From Odobenus rosmarus divergens (lineage: Eukaryota > Chordata > Mammalia > Carnivora > Odobenidae), in the NCBI RefSeq assembly GCF_000321225.1, contig NW_004450479.1, positions 2,013,019 through 2,077,018 on the forward strand: 64,000 bases of DNA, written 5' to 3'. Below, one piece after another: positions 1 to 11,214 of this stretch. The notes beneath the pieces were generated by a model. The model worked only from the letters and a program-made list of their open reading frames with translations. It was not told where the DNA came from and ran no database searches. The position numbers and the translations under genes were made by a program. How positions within the stretch are numbered: the first letter of the stretch is position 1; each line of letters starts with the position of its first letter.

Positions 1-648
1 GCGCACACCTCCCCAGCGGGCGCACACCTCCCCAGCGGGCGCACACCTCCCCAGGGGGGGCACACCTCCCCAGCGGGCGCACACCGCCCCAGAGGGCGCA
101 CACCTCCCCAGCGGGCGCACACCTCCCCAGGGGGCGCACACCGCCCCAGCGGGCGCACACCTCCCCAGGGGGCGCACACCTCCCCAGCGGGCGCACACCG
201 CCCCAGCGGGCGCACACCACACCAGCGGGGGCACACCGCCCCAGGGGGCGCACACCTCCCCAGCGGGCGCACACCTCCCCAGGGGGCGCACACCTCCCCA
301 GCGGGCGCACACCGCCCCAGTGGGCGCACACCTCCCCAGCGGGCGCACACCACACAAGCGGGCGCACACCTCCCCAGGGGGGGCACACCTCCCCAGCGGG
401 CGCACACCACACAAGCGGGCGCACACCTCCCCAGGGGGGGCACACCTTCCCAGTGGGCGCACACCACACCAGCGGGCACACACCTCCCCGGGGGGGCACA
501 CCTCCCCAGCGGGCGCACACCGCTCCAGAGGGCACACACCGCTCCAGAGAGCGCACACCGCTCCAGAGGGCGCACACCTCTCCAGCGGGCGCACACCGCT
601 CCAGAGGGCGCACACCTCCCCAGCAAGCACACACCGCTCCAGCGAGGA
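1..648. repeat. 19-bp GC-rich minisatellite (VNTR), truncated by the window edge
   Basis: About 34 head-to-tail copies of a 19-bp unit, typically CGCACACCTCCCCAGCGGG, run from the first base to about 648. The array probably continues to the left. Units differ mainly in the middle (CTCCCC, CGCCCC, CACACC or CGCTCC) and in the closing G-run (GCGGG, GAGGG or GGGGG). Variants cluster: CGCTCC units dominate the right end from about 515, and a three-unit (57-bp) block is repeated around 343-460, a sign of recent slippage or unequal exchange. The transcript strand of RPTOR (minus) is the G-rich one. Because 57 bp is a multiple of three, the array reads open in frame, but there is no sign that it is translated. 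Confidence 0.95.
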
Positions 649-3429
649 CTACAGGACCGGGGCCACGACACCTCCACTTCCTATGGGCTCCTGCAGCCCT
701 CTCACCTGCCTGCCATTATCATCCCCATTCCCGGGGGAGAAAGCTGAGTTTCAGAAGGTCCTGAAATCACCCACCAGCTGGTTGGCCAACCTGAGCGCCC
801 TCCTCCAGACCCACAAGCCACGCATGCCCACGTGGGCCAAGGCGACTGGACCCAAACCAAAAATAGCACTCACGGATTCCTCGTGTCCAACACATCACTT
901 CAGACTCCATCAGGAAAAGCAGGACAAACAAGGAGAGAGGAGGACGGTGGCAGCTTGTGACAGAGGACCCTGGGCTGCACGAGGGAGGCCAGCGGCCAGG
1001 CTGGGAGCTGCCCGGAGGGCCGGTGGGACCCGGGGCGGCACAGAGGCAGCGGAGCCAGGAAAGAAAGGGAAAGTGTGCCCATCCCATTTGTCTTTGCCAG
1101 GAGCTGTGCAGGACACCACATCCCGAGTCCCTCCCCGGCCGGCATCCCCGCTGACACGCCGGCTGGTCAACAGCTGTGCACCAGGCCGCCCACCACTGTT
1201 GACACGACTCCTCTGGACTGACAGCGCAGCGGCTTTCACCTGTCTGTATTTAAGGTGAACCCCCAACACCACAGCTCTCCCCACGTGCTGCCCTCCATGC
1301 GGGCCTCCAGTTGTACTCGAGGAAAGCAAAACGCCCAAAATATGTTTCCAAACATTAATAGCACCAACATGATTTTAATTTCTTGGGAGAGAAACATTTA
1401 TCAATTAAGTGGACTGATAAGTACCAGGTATTTCAGCTGTTTTATGAACCGTGAGTCTGTGCCTATTAACTTAACAGAAGCAGATGGACATGACGGTAAT
1501 GCTGCTGGGGATGTGGGGGGGGGTCAAGCCAGAGGCACGCGTCTCTTACACCAAACAGCGAGTTCTCTACAGCAGACAAGAGCCAGAGAGAAAGCGGGCT
1601 GAGCCAAGGAAATGAAGTCCAGATGCCCCAGCCGCTTCTCCGTGCTCGTGACCCTCAGAGCCACCAGAAAAACGTTCCAGGGGGCGAGGGTGAGGAAGGG
1701 CGCTGCTGAGAAACTGAGCTCATTCCTGGCATTCGGGCAGCAAACAAATGAGATCGTGTTGATCTTCTAATGACCATCTCTGCGTAAACTGTGTCCCTCA
1801 ACAGGCTGATATGTAATGTCCTCAAGCTCCTTAACCAGGGAGGCGGCTTGGGAATTATACCGAGGGTGGTCGCTGTGTCACACTGGCTGATTTCACCTGT
1901 CATGCTCCTGGTCCATGCTTTAGACAGTGTTAGGTCCGTGGCCTGGGGACCTCACCCTCCAAACCTGCCCCACAGCTTCCAGGAACAGATGGACCCCACC
2001 ATCAGGAAGGGGCAGCGTCTGAGCGCACAGGATTTCAAACTTCTTCATTCCTGTAGGAAAATCCTGATTGCGTCAGAATGCTCCCCTGCCCTTTTGCCAC
2101 CCGCATACACGGAGGAACCGAGGAAGAATGAGTGAACACAGATGCTGCCCCTCCGACGAGTCTCCCTTCAGGGCAGCCAGAAAGCCAAGTGCGCGTCCGC
2201 TCACCAGGAGACACAAGAGCACCTGCTCTCCTGGTTGCAACAAGACACCAGACAAGCTGAGGACATCATGGTGTCCTGGGATCTAGCATCACTAACGTTT
2301 GTGCATAATTTTGGTATTTTTATAGGAAAAAGTTTACATCCACAAATGGAATGCCAGTTCATTGCAGAACACACATGCAAACAAGACTTCAAGCTGCTCT
2401 GCTTGGTCCTGCGCGGTCACTCGGGCTGTGGCCAGGGCAGGGGCTGGCTGACGGTGGCCATGGGGACGAAACGTGTGTCCCCATATAAATCCATGGCCCT
2501 GCTTTGTCCTGAGGTACGAGAACATGACCAAAGCCACGGACAGTGGCCAGTACAAGGCTGGAACACCGTAGTCTGGTTCTTGCTGAAGAGGATGGAAAGC
2601 AGCGCGTCGACCCGCCTCACGAACTGCACATACTTCAGGTTTGAGCTCATATTTGCCTCCTTCCCTCAAGTCCTAATCTTGAGCGAAAATTCTCTTCATT
2701 GTTTGCAGTATGTGGAGAAAAACCAGCACAGGAACATTAAAACAAGAGAAAGGACACGTTAAAAAGGTGTTATCTCTGTGATTTCTCCAACGGCTGCTTC
2801 CCAACGAGCCGGGCAAGTCATGACCCCCAGGAGGCACCAGGCCCACAAGGGCCCCCGACTCTCCTGCTCTGGATGCCTGGCTCATGAGGCCCACCTGGGA
2901 AGAATGTGCAGTTCTGGGAAGACCGTTCCCGTCATCCGAGGAAGGCTGATTTTCTGACACCAATTTTCACCTGCCAGTAGAAACAGGATCCTAATAGCGA
3001 CTCCCTAGAGAAATGGCTGAGAAGTGGCTGGCCCTGACATCCTGGGGCACAGAAAAAGTGTGACTGTGTGGTTTTAAAAGTACATTGGCAATTTGATTAA
3101 TCCATAAAGAAAATACAGTTTTCAGAGTTGTTACATGATCATCATACAAAAACTGCCAATGTTTATGGTACAAACGGCATCAGGTTCTGTCTTTTCCCAG
3201 GGTGATAAACTGAACAATGAATTAATATCTTAAGTTCCTACACAGTAAGCTACCCCCCAGCCAGAGTCTAGACCAAGCAAGGCCCTCTGCAGAAGAGAAT
3301 TTACCTTTTCTTTACACAGTTCCAAAGGCATTCCAGTGACGTGCCTGCCACACCTGCAGGAGGCATTCTCAGTGTAAAAACCAGACTCAGAGTCCAAGGT
3401 AAGCTTCTTTAGGATGTCATCATCCCACC

Positions 3430-4330
3430 CACAAAAATTAACTCAACATGGATCAAAGACCTAAATGTAACCCTCGGAAGGAAATACAGACGTATACACC
3501 TTCACAACTTTGGAATATGACACCAAAAGTACAAACAAGAGAAAAAACAGCAGGTAAGATGGAGAACTTTCCTGTATCAAAGGACACTATCAAGAAAGTG
3601 GAAAGATGACCCACAGAATGGGAGAAAATATTTGCAAGTATGATTTGCAAAACATACGTCTGATATGGGTCTAGGATCTAGAATATATAAAGAGCCCCTA
3701 CAACTCAACAAGAGAAAGGACAACACAGTGAAAAAGCACGCACAAGATCTGGGTGGATGCGTAACGACACAGGATCTCAAGGACACGGGAGGCAGGAGCG
3801 ACTGTGCCCTGCCGGTGAGGACGTGAAGCTGGGCAGCTGCCGGGGCAAAGTCTGGCAGTCCGTCAAGGAGCCACCATGTGATCAGAATATTTGCACAAAG
3901 TAAGGAACACGTTCTCTCTGAAAATAAAAATAAGACTGCGTTGAAACGGCATTTCCACGTATGTGAGATTTGGGGCAGCATAAATTAGTCCAACGTTTTG
4001 GTAAGAAGTTTGGCAACTGACATCACAAGCTCTACGCTTTGACCTACTGACCCCATTTTCCCAGAAATGATTCTAAGAAACAGTCCAAAAGAGGCAAAAG
4101 CTCGGTGGTACACTGTAAGGATGAACAGGGGGAAAACACCTGCAAATACTTGAGTTTTACAGTAACAGGGAAACGCTTTAAATAATATCTATACATGTGA
4201 TGGAGTATTACATTTGAAAATAAAATACTGGCTAACAATGTAGAATGATAATCTGGAAATTTAAAAATAAAATACCCAATATGTATAACTGTAGTTAAGG
4301 GACATTAGGTGCACATATGGACAACAAGTC
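3430..4330 (+). mobile_element. Old LINE-1 fragment (ORF2 3' part plus 3' region), plus strand
   Basis: The plus strand carries diverged L1 ORF2 C-terminal sequence: 'GGATCAAAGACCTAAATGTAA' near 3450, 'AATGGGAGAAAATATTTGCAA' near 3617, then 'TATAAAGAGCCCCTACAACTC' near 3688. From about 3990 a more A-rich L1M-type 3' segment follows, with 'GACCTACTGACCCCATTTT' and the decayed phrase 'TGATGGAGTATTAC'. Many stops and indels make it non-functional. GC-rich sequence unlike L1 at 3770-3850 suggests a small insertion or rearrangement. It lies antisense to RPTOR. Confidence 0.75.
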
Positions 4331-5949
4331 TAAAGGAATATAGAAAAATAAAAACCGTTAATTTGCGAGGTGGGTGGCATTTTGGGTGGTTTTTCTTCAT
4401 CTCCTGCCTTTCGCTGCGTGCACTGTAACGCTGTCCCCACAGGAGACCACGAGGGAACAAGGGCTCACCCCAGCGTTCTCACACCAACCCGCGTTTCTGG
4501 GCCATGCACTCTGAAGGGCAAACATGGGGGATGGTGCTGACTCCGTCTCCAAACCCTGCGATCCTGCGCTCTCCAACGGGCACCGCTGAGCCTGACACTC
4601 TCAGTGTGAACACGAACGTGCTCTGCCCTGTTTCTGCTGCACTCGGGCTGCTCTCCACATTCTCAAGCTCGCCCTGAAGAGGCAAAGAAGAAGACGGTGC
4701 CGGGGGCCTAGACTGAGGTGAAGAAAACAGGAGACTTAGAACAGGCTCGCGAGCATAGAAACAAGAAGGAATCTGAAAAATGGTACAGGGAAAATGGCTG
4801 AAAACAGAGAAGGAAAATAGGCTTGAGCCCAGGCGATTCTGCTTCCTCGTCTGCAGGGGACGTTCCCCTGTGCCAGACTGGGGCCCGCGGTGGGGCGGCA
4901 CTGTGCCCTGGCATGGCTGGGGGCGGGCCACAGGGCTCCACGGAGGGAGAGGCCCTGGCGTGCCTATGGCGGATGGGCGGCGTGGGGGCACACACGGCAA
5001 AAAGGCAGCAGGCGCTGGGTCCGTGAGAAAGTGTGAGGACGGGCCGAGTGACCCCGACAGAGAGGGATGGAGCGCACAGGAGGATTTGGTCAAGGAGATC
5101 TGATTCTGAAAGTGTGTGACCTAAGGACCTGCCAATTTCCCATGGCGGTGGGGAGAGGAGGGGTGTCCTGACACCCTGCAGACATGACGTCTGAGTCCTT
5201 GATTTCTCTGGGGCACCTTCATTCCCTGCCACCAAACACATGTCACACAGCTCCAAAGGACACATGCAGTTCTGCCAGCTACCGGAAGGTCTGCAAGGTC
5301 CCTAAAGGAAATTGGTTCTCAGGTGAACTACAGAAGAGCGCCAATTACAATGACACCGTGTAGCAACATCACCTCACACGGATGAAGCAGGTGGGGGTGG
5401 GGGGCAATGGCCAGAACACAGGGCTTGGGATCAGAGGATCTGTGTGTCTGTTTAGCTCTGCTATAAATGAAGCTTAAGCCCGGGGAGCCACATGCTGAGC
5501 ATCTGGCTCCTTATCAGGAACACAGCCATGTTTATGCATCGTGCCAGCTTTGACTGGTCCTCGGGCTATTAGAGAAAACCAGTGTGAAGCCATATGGAAA
5601 GCACTTCGTAGGTTATAGAGCATTCCGCAATTAACATTATGAAGTTCACACACTGCAGGAGCGCTCAGCCACGGTCTCATCTGTCCTCTCCATGACAAGG
5701 GAAGGAGAATACGGTCACCAAACACTGGTCTTTCAGAACAGTGGGAATCACGGACATGTGCTTACAAATGGGGACAGACGGGACCAGAACGGTCTTCAGG
5801 GTCCCAGAGCCCCTGGCTTCTTAGGACATCCTGGTGTCCTACAACACCAGCAGGATAAAAGCCCTGCTAAAACGAGGTGTTTCCAATAAACGCAGCATCC
5901 GCACTCCTGTGAGCAGACAGGCAGAAGAACACGGGGGCAGCAGGGTAGC

Positions 5950-6830
5950 TACCGCCTGGCCTGCTCCGAAGAAGAGCCCGCGTACCCGCTCAGGGCTAGC
6001 TGTGTCGCCGGCCGTGTCACTGGCCCGTGTGGCAGGAGGGAACCGCTACCCCAACAGCCCCACCTTCCGCACGGCTGCCTGGAGGGGCCCGGCAACGGCA
6101 CACGGTCCGAAGACGGGACCCGGCACGACAGCACACAGGACGGGCGGCAAGCCGCCGCGTGTCCGTCTTCCAAGAAGAACAACTTCCTGGCAGCCCCATG
6201 GTGACAACATGTCCCCAACGGGCAGCACACACGTCCTCTCCATCTGCTCGTGGCGCCCGCGAGAAGCGTGGCCTGCGCCGGGGAAGCAAAGCCAAGTGGG
6301 CAGCAGCCGGCCCAGCACAGGGGCAGCGCGAGCTTTGTGGGCAGAGCAGACTCCTGGCCAGGCCCCGGTTACTGTTCCAGTAACACCCTCACTGTCCAGA
6401 GGGCCCCGGGGGCAGGCCTCGAGCAAAGCACAGGCAGAAATCAAAATAAAGGGAGGCCCTTTCCAGCAAGCTTCAAGCTCAACAATTGGCCAGGGAGTGA
6501 GAAAGAACAAGAAAAACTGACCCATAAAAAGAAGAGCTATTTGAAATGACTGCTTCTCCTGTATTCACAGAAAATACCATGTTGACAACCAGCCGACATG
6601 TGAAACCCCACGCCAGGAGACACTATTCACCGCAGCATAATTGAGGTGCCGCTGCGGCACGCCGGCGCACCGCTCACGTTCTCCCGCGGCCCGCAGAGGG
6701 CCAGGCGGCAGACCCGGTGAGGGCGCCCCCGCCCCGGGGCAATGATGGGCATCCGCGCCGGCCACCGCCCCGCCTCCCACACTCGCTGGGCCGCCCCTTC
6801 CTGCCCCAGCCCCCGGGATCGGGGTGTTCT
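5950..6830. promoter_or_regulatory. Intronic CpG-rich segment (candidate CpG island)
   Basis: Two dense blocks, about 5960-6180 and 6640-6800, hold many more CpG dinucleotides than the flanks, by eye roughly as many as base composition predicts. Most methylated mammalian intron DNA is strongly CpG-depleted. In the second block, 6690-6703 reads CCCGCAGAGGGCCA, a partial match to the CTCF core. No exon or transcription start is visible, so the segment could be an intragenic enhancer, a cryptic promoter, or simply part of a GC-rich, recombination-prone region. The call rests on composition alone. Confidence 0.35.
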
Positions 6831-9242
6831 ACCATAAAGACTCTTCCAGACAGTCTGATTTCAAGACCTGCACTCTTGAAGCCCCTGAAGGGTGATCAGG
6901 GAGAGCAGGACAGGAATAAAGAACACCCTCAGCACACCCCGGGCCCCGACAGCGGCTCTGCCATGGGTCAGCGTGCCAGTGTGGGGGGAGGTTTACCTTG
7001 CCCACCCCTGGTTGTTCTCATGCCTCAGACGAGGATGACACACGCCGTGTCCTGTCCCTCCACCCTCGTCTTCTGTCCCTTCTACTCAGTTTCTGGGGGG
7101 GCGCGGGGGGGGGACATGGGGAGCACATGGAAATGAAAGTACTAGAGCCAGCTGATGAGGGAGCATCTTCTTGCTTGATACCGTGTGTAGGACCCAAAAC
7201 CACCCGAAGCCCCGTCCGGTGCTCATCCTGTAAAGGAAGGATGTGAATATGCCCGTGTGCCCAACATCCTCCCGCGGGCTCCATGCCTCTGACGCCAACT
7301 GTGCATGGGACTGACCAGAGAGGCTGTGCTCACAAGGGATGGTGTGTCATCCTCAAACAACAGTGGGGGAGACAAAAATACCTAAATCCCTCACCTTATA
7401 ATTAATTTTAGCAAAAACTTAGATTTGTAGCAGAACGTCTACTAGTAAATAGCGGGTTGGTGTGAGGACAGAAAGGGCCAGCGCGGCAGGGGCTACTCGA
7501 AGGCACAGCCTCCTGGCCTTGGCCGCAGGGCAGTTCTGTTCGGCCCACGGGGACAAGCCAGCCCCATGGGGGCTCCATCAGGCTGTCTGTGGCTGGGGAA
7601 GGTGGACCCTGCGGCCTTGACTGCCAACCTCTTTGGAAGCTTCCACGGGAACCTGAGTGTTGCCACCTCATCCCGGGGCCCAGAACCAGCCTCATGGCCC
7701 TCGCTGTTCCCCGGCCCTCCTGAGCATGCCGCCTGGCCCTCAGGGCTTCCAAATCCCCACTGGACCCTCTCCCACCTCAACGTGCTCTCCCATGCACCCC
7801 CCACCTTCCCTGTCTTCTGTCCCCTGGATCTCGGGTTCCCTCCTGGCCCAATGTGGCCCAGAAGCTCCTCAACCCTTCCAACCACACCATCCCCCAAATC
7901 CACAACGTCTTCCTCTGACAGACCATCACCCACACAGTGACCCCAACACCTGGGTTTTGTTTGTTCTGGTTCTTAACTCTACTTGTGCATCACCACCATG
8001 AAGTGTGTGACTTGGCCGAGCGGCTTCCAAGTGCAGGCAGACCCTCACTGCCGCCCAGCCCCTCCCCGAGGGCCCCACGCCCACCCCAGCAGAGCACCTG
8101 CTTCCCAGGCCAGCGCCAGGGCCCCACAGCGCTGCCCCTGCGTCCGTCCAGGCGTGCTATGCCCTCTGAGAAAGGCACATGCCCAGCTCCCAAGGCCCTA
8201 GAGCTGTGTGCTAACGCACGCCCCTACAAGATAGCCACCTTCCCCTACAAGTGCATCCAAAACACCGAACCAACCTCACAACCCCTTCCTTCAATCTCAC
8301 GTCTGCTCTCCCCCGTTTCCACTCGACTTCCGTTAAAGCAGCCTTGTCCGGTCTCAAGCCGACCTGCCGCATTCTGATGGCGGCTCCAACAGCCCCTCTA
8401 GAACCAGCACAGGTGACCGGTAACTCCCTGTCAAGCGCAGTGGCCTCTCGGGCACTTAGGCCATGGGGCCCACTACCCCTGGTCTCGGACGGCTCCTCCA
8501 CCCTGCCTGCAGGATGTGCTCCCACCCTCTTCTCCACTCCTGTTCTCCCTGCCAGTCATCCCAGCCCATCTACACCGTGGTACTGAATCCAGCTGACCAC
8601 CCCCCCACCGCCCCCTGCAGAAACCTCCCCTTCCTCCCATCATACTCACCTGCACAGCCTCTCGTGCCCCAAACAGAAAACTCCCACGACCCACAGACGA
8701 TCTCTGGATGACCCAGCACCCTCTCTTTCCCTCCTCCAGACTTAGCTAAGAGCTGTAGCCAAGGCCTCGCCCTACCTCCTCCAAGTCGTGCAGACCTCTC
8801 CTGTCTAATGCCCCATCCCACCAAGGCCTGTTTGTACAATGCGGCTGTTCCTAGCTTCTAACGAGAGGAGGGCATCAGAATGACTGGGAAAGCCTTAGCA
8901 GTCACACCTGCAAACTCTGTGCCCTCCACTGACTGTGGGTGGGGCTGCGGAGGGCCAGCTGGGAGCCCACTCGGGTCATGGCCACTCTGAGTCGTGTCCA
9001 CACCGCGGGGGCTGCCCTGTGCCCAAGCACCCATGCACATTCCCAGGATCTGGGCCCTGCTATTGCGGATGTACGTGCTTGTCTTCTGAGTCAGGGCACA
9101 CGTTCCTGGCTCTGGAGACTAGACCCCGGACCACCACCACATCTGTCATCACAGAGCAGATGCCTCCAGAACAAGGCCCACTCCTGAGCTTCATGTTCGT
9201 GCACCTCACCCTCTTTCTTAGTTCATAGTCACCATCCCTTCC

Positions 9243-9457
9243 CTCAGACTTCAGGGGCTCTGCCACGCTGGCCTGTTCCCCATCACCCAAACATGGGTTC
9301 GAGCCTACGACACGCACAGGATCGTCTGCTCAGAACGCTGTGTCCACCTTCTCACTGAGTGGTGGGACTTTACTCATCCCTGCAGGTTTGGAAGTGACAA
9401 CACCCAGCACAGACGATGCTGCCTGCCTCTGAGGCACGCAGAAGGAAGCGGGTTGCT
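9243..9457 (+). repeat. Direct duplication, copy A (215 bp)
   Basis: This block recurs almost unchanged at 10648-10858. Over 211 aligned bases there is one substitution (C in A, T in B, in a CpG context) and one 4-bp indel (CTCACTGAGT in A against CTGAGT in B). Copy A runs smoothly into flanking sequence that looks like an old L2-type tail (to about 9560), so A is probably the original locus. Confidence 0.9.
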
Positions 9458-9899
9458 GTCCTCTCTGTTCCAGGAACAGCCTGGTAAGGGTGTGTGTCTC
9501 CCTAGAGGACAGGGACTCTGTCTCACAAATCTTTATAATGCAAGTACTTCTAAGGCTACCTGGAACAGAACAGGCATCCCAAAGAAGCTGTTATTACAAC
9601 TGCAGATTAAGCAAACATCATGCTGTTTCAACAACCGGCTGACAGCACCAAACACCTCACGGTGACTTGACATGGCCTCTGCCTCTGGTTTAAACGGTTC
9701 CCCACCAAGTATGTAAACATTAGGGGCACAAATGACAAGGAGCAAGAAAACCAAAGAGGCTGACATCCCGTGGCTGCAATGACCCCATTTGTAAACAATG
9801 CGGGCCACCACGCTGCCATCTGCATTGGTTGCACAGGCTCATGTGACTCTGGAATTCAAAAGAAGCTTCATTCAGGAGGGACCATCAATCCTATCTTAG

Positions 9900-9934
9900 C
9901 ACAAAAAAAAAAAAAGAGAGAGAGAGAGAAAGAA
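9900..9934. repeat. Simple repeat, (A)n(GA)n
   Basis: About 13 A's are followed by a short GA run. It could be the tail of an old retroposed element, but I recognise no body to its left. Confidence 0.8.
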
Positions 9935-10647
9935 ATGGTTTTCAAAGTAAACCAGTCAAATGATTGGTGTTTCGTGTCTGTAAGGGTCATGAATGTCCAC
10001 TATAAAATATGCAGCTGTGTTAACGCTTTTGGAAGCAATGTGGCTTTGTATTACTGATTACACAGGGAGGCGTGTGCATACTTAGGCACACAAATCGGGT
10101 AAGAAGTCAAAGCACCATTAAAATGCCCAGAAGTTGAGTAAGAAGATACACAAAGGCAAATAAATAGTTAACAAGTCATTGTTTTATCAAACGTGATGTA
10201 ATTCAGTTGCTCTGCAAGTAGGATTTCAGAAAGGGATTAGAACTAATTTGGAACACGGTGATGATGGTATCCAAACTTCAGAGGACAAATGGCTTTCTTC
10301 CCATTGGCCAAGGACAATCAGGAGGACTGGGAGGGGTGGGGAGTGGGGCTGGCGGGGGCAGACGTTATTTTATGAGTATCATTTCAGCCAACGCTGACGT
10401 CCTGGAATTACGTTCATAACTCAGTGGCTGTGAGAGCCCCACCGTGAATGAACTGCACATCATCTTTATTCTCTTCTGAACATTCCTGTTATGTTAAAAA
10501 CATATTCTGTTCATGCCTGTTACCCTGCGTCTTCCATCCACACTACATACTGATGCATTCAAACTCTCACAAGACTCTTAGATTCACTAAACTGCCGGCA
10601 AGATCCCGTCTGAGATAATGCGTTTCCTGGTTCTCTTGTTAGATAAA

Positions 10648-10858
10648 CTCAGACTTCAGGGGCTCTGCCACGCTGGCCTGTTCCCCATCACCCAAACATG
10701 GGTTCGAGCCTACGACACGCACAGGATCGTCTGCTCAGAACGCTGTGTCCACCTTCTGAGTGGTGGGACTTTACTCATCCCTGCAGGTTTGGAAGTGACA
10801 ACACCCAGCACAGATGATGCTGCCTGCCTCTGAGGCACGCAGAAGGAAGCGGGTTGCT
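10648..10858 (+). repeat. Direct duplication, copy B (211 bp)
   Basis: This is the same orientation and nearly the same sequence as 9243-9457, about 1.4 kb away. Copy B sits abruptly in different flanks, so it is more likely the derived copy. The 8-mer AGATAAAC occurs at its left edge (10641-10648) and again at 10868-10875, ten bases past its right edge. That is suggestive of a templated or microhomology-driven insertion but is not a clean target-site duplication. There is no poly-A or terminal repeat to suggest transposition. Confidence 0.9.
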
Positions 10859-11214
10859 TTATCCTCCAGATAAACACTGGAGAAGAGAGGATGTGAGCCA
10901 ACAGTAAATGACTACAAGTTAAATAAGCTCCAACATGAACCAACATTAAAAAGGCAAATTACCCTTAAAAAAAATTTATTTAAGAAAATACTTTTCTTAG
11001 GGAAATGAGCTGATTGTTTCCAAAGGCCCCATGTGCCTGAAATTTGGTCTAATAGGTCATCTAGGCAATAACTCTATAAACATTATTTCTTAGCTTTTAG
11101 CATTATTGCTGATGCTGAGCCTTGGGGCAGCACTTTAATATGGTCAGCTGATACTTAAGAGAAACAAAAGGAGACACGATTTTAAAGTGCAGGCATTTCA
11201 CAAAGGGCCGTCCA

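Noticed and set aside
1..648. Possible CRISPR array (regular short repeats)
   Set aside because: Repeats are contiguous with no unique spacers, and the genome is mammalian.
320..1258. 312-codon open frame on the plus strand starting in the minisatellite
   Set aside because: Its first half is the 19-bp repeat read in three frames, and the rest is low-complexity GC-rich sequence. No domain, start context or splice evidence supports a gene.
6690..6703. CTCF binding site as a firm call
   Set aside because: About ten of fourteen core positions match, which is common by chance in GC-rich DNA. It is mentioned only as part of the CpG-rich block.
10868..10875. AGATAAAC as a target-site duplication for the 10648-10858 copy
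   Set aside because: The right-hand copy is ten bases beyond the duplicated block rather than adjacent, and an 8-mer recurring nearby can be chance.
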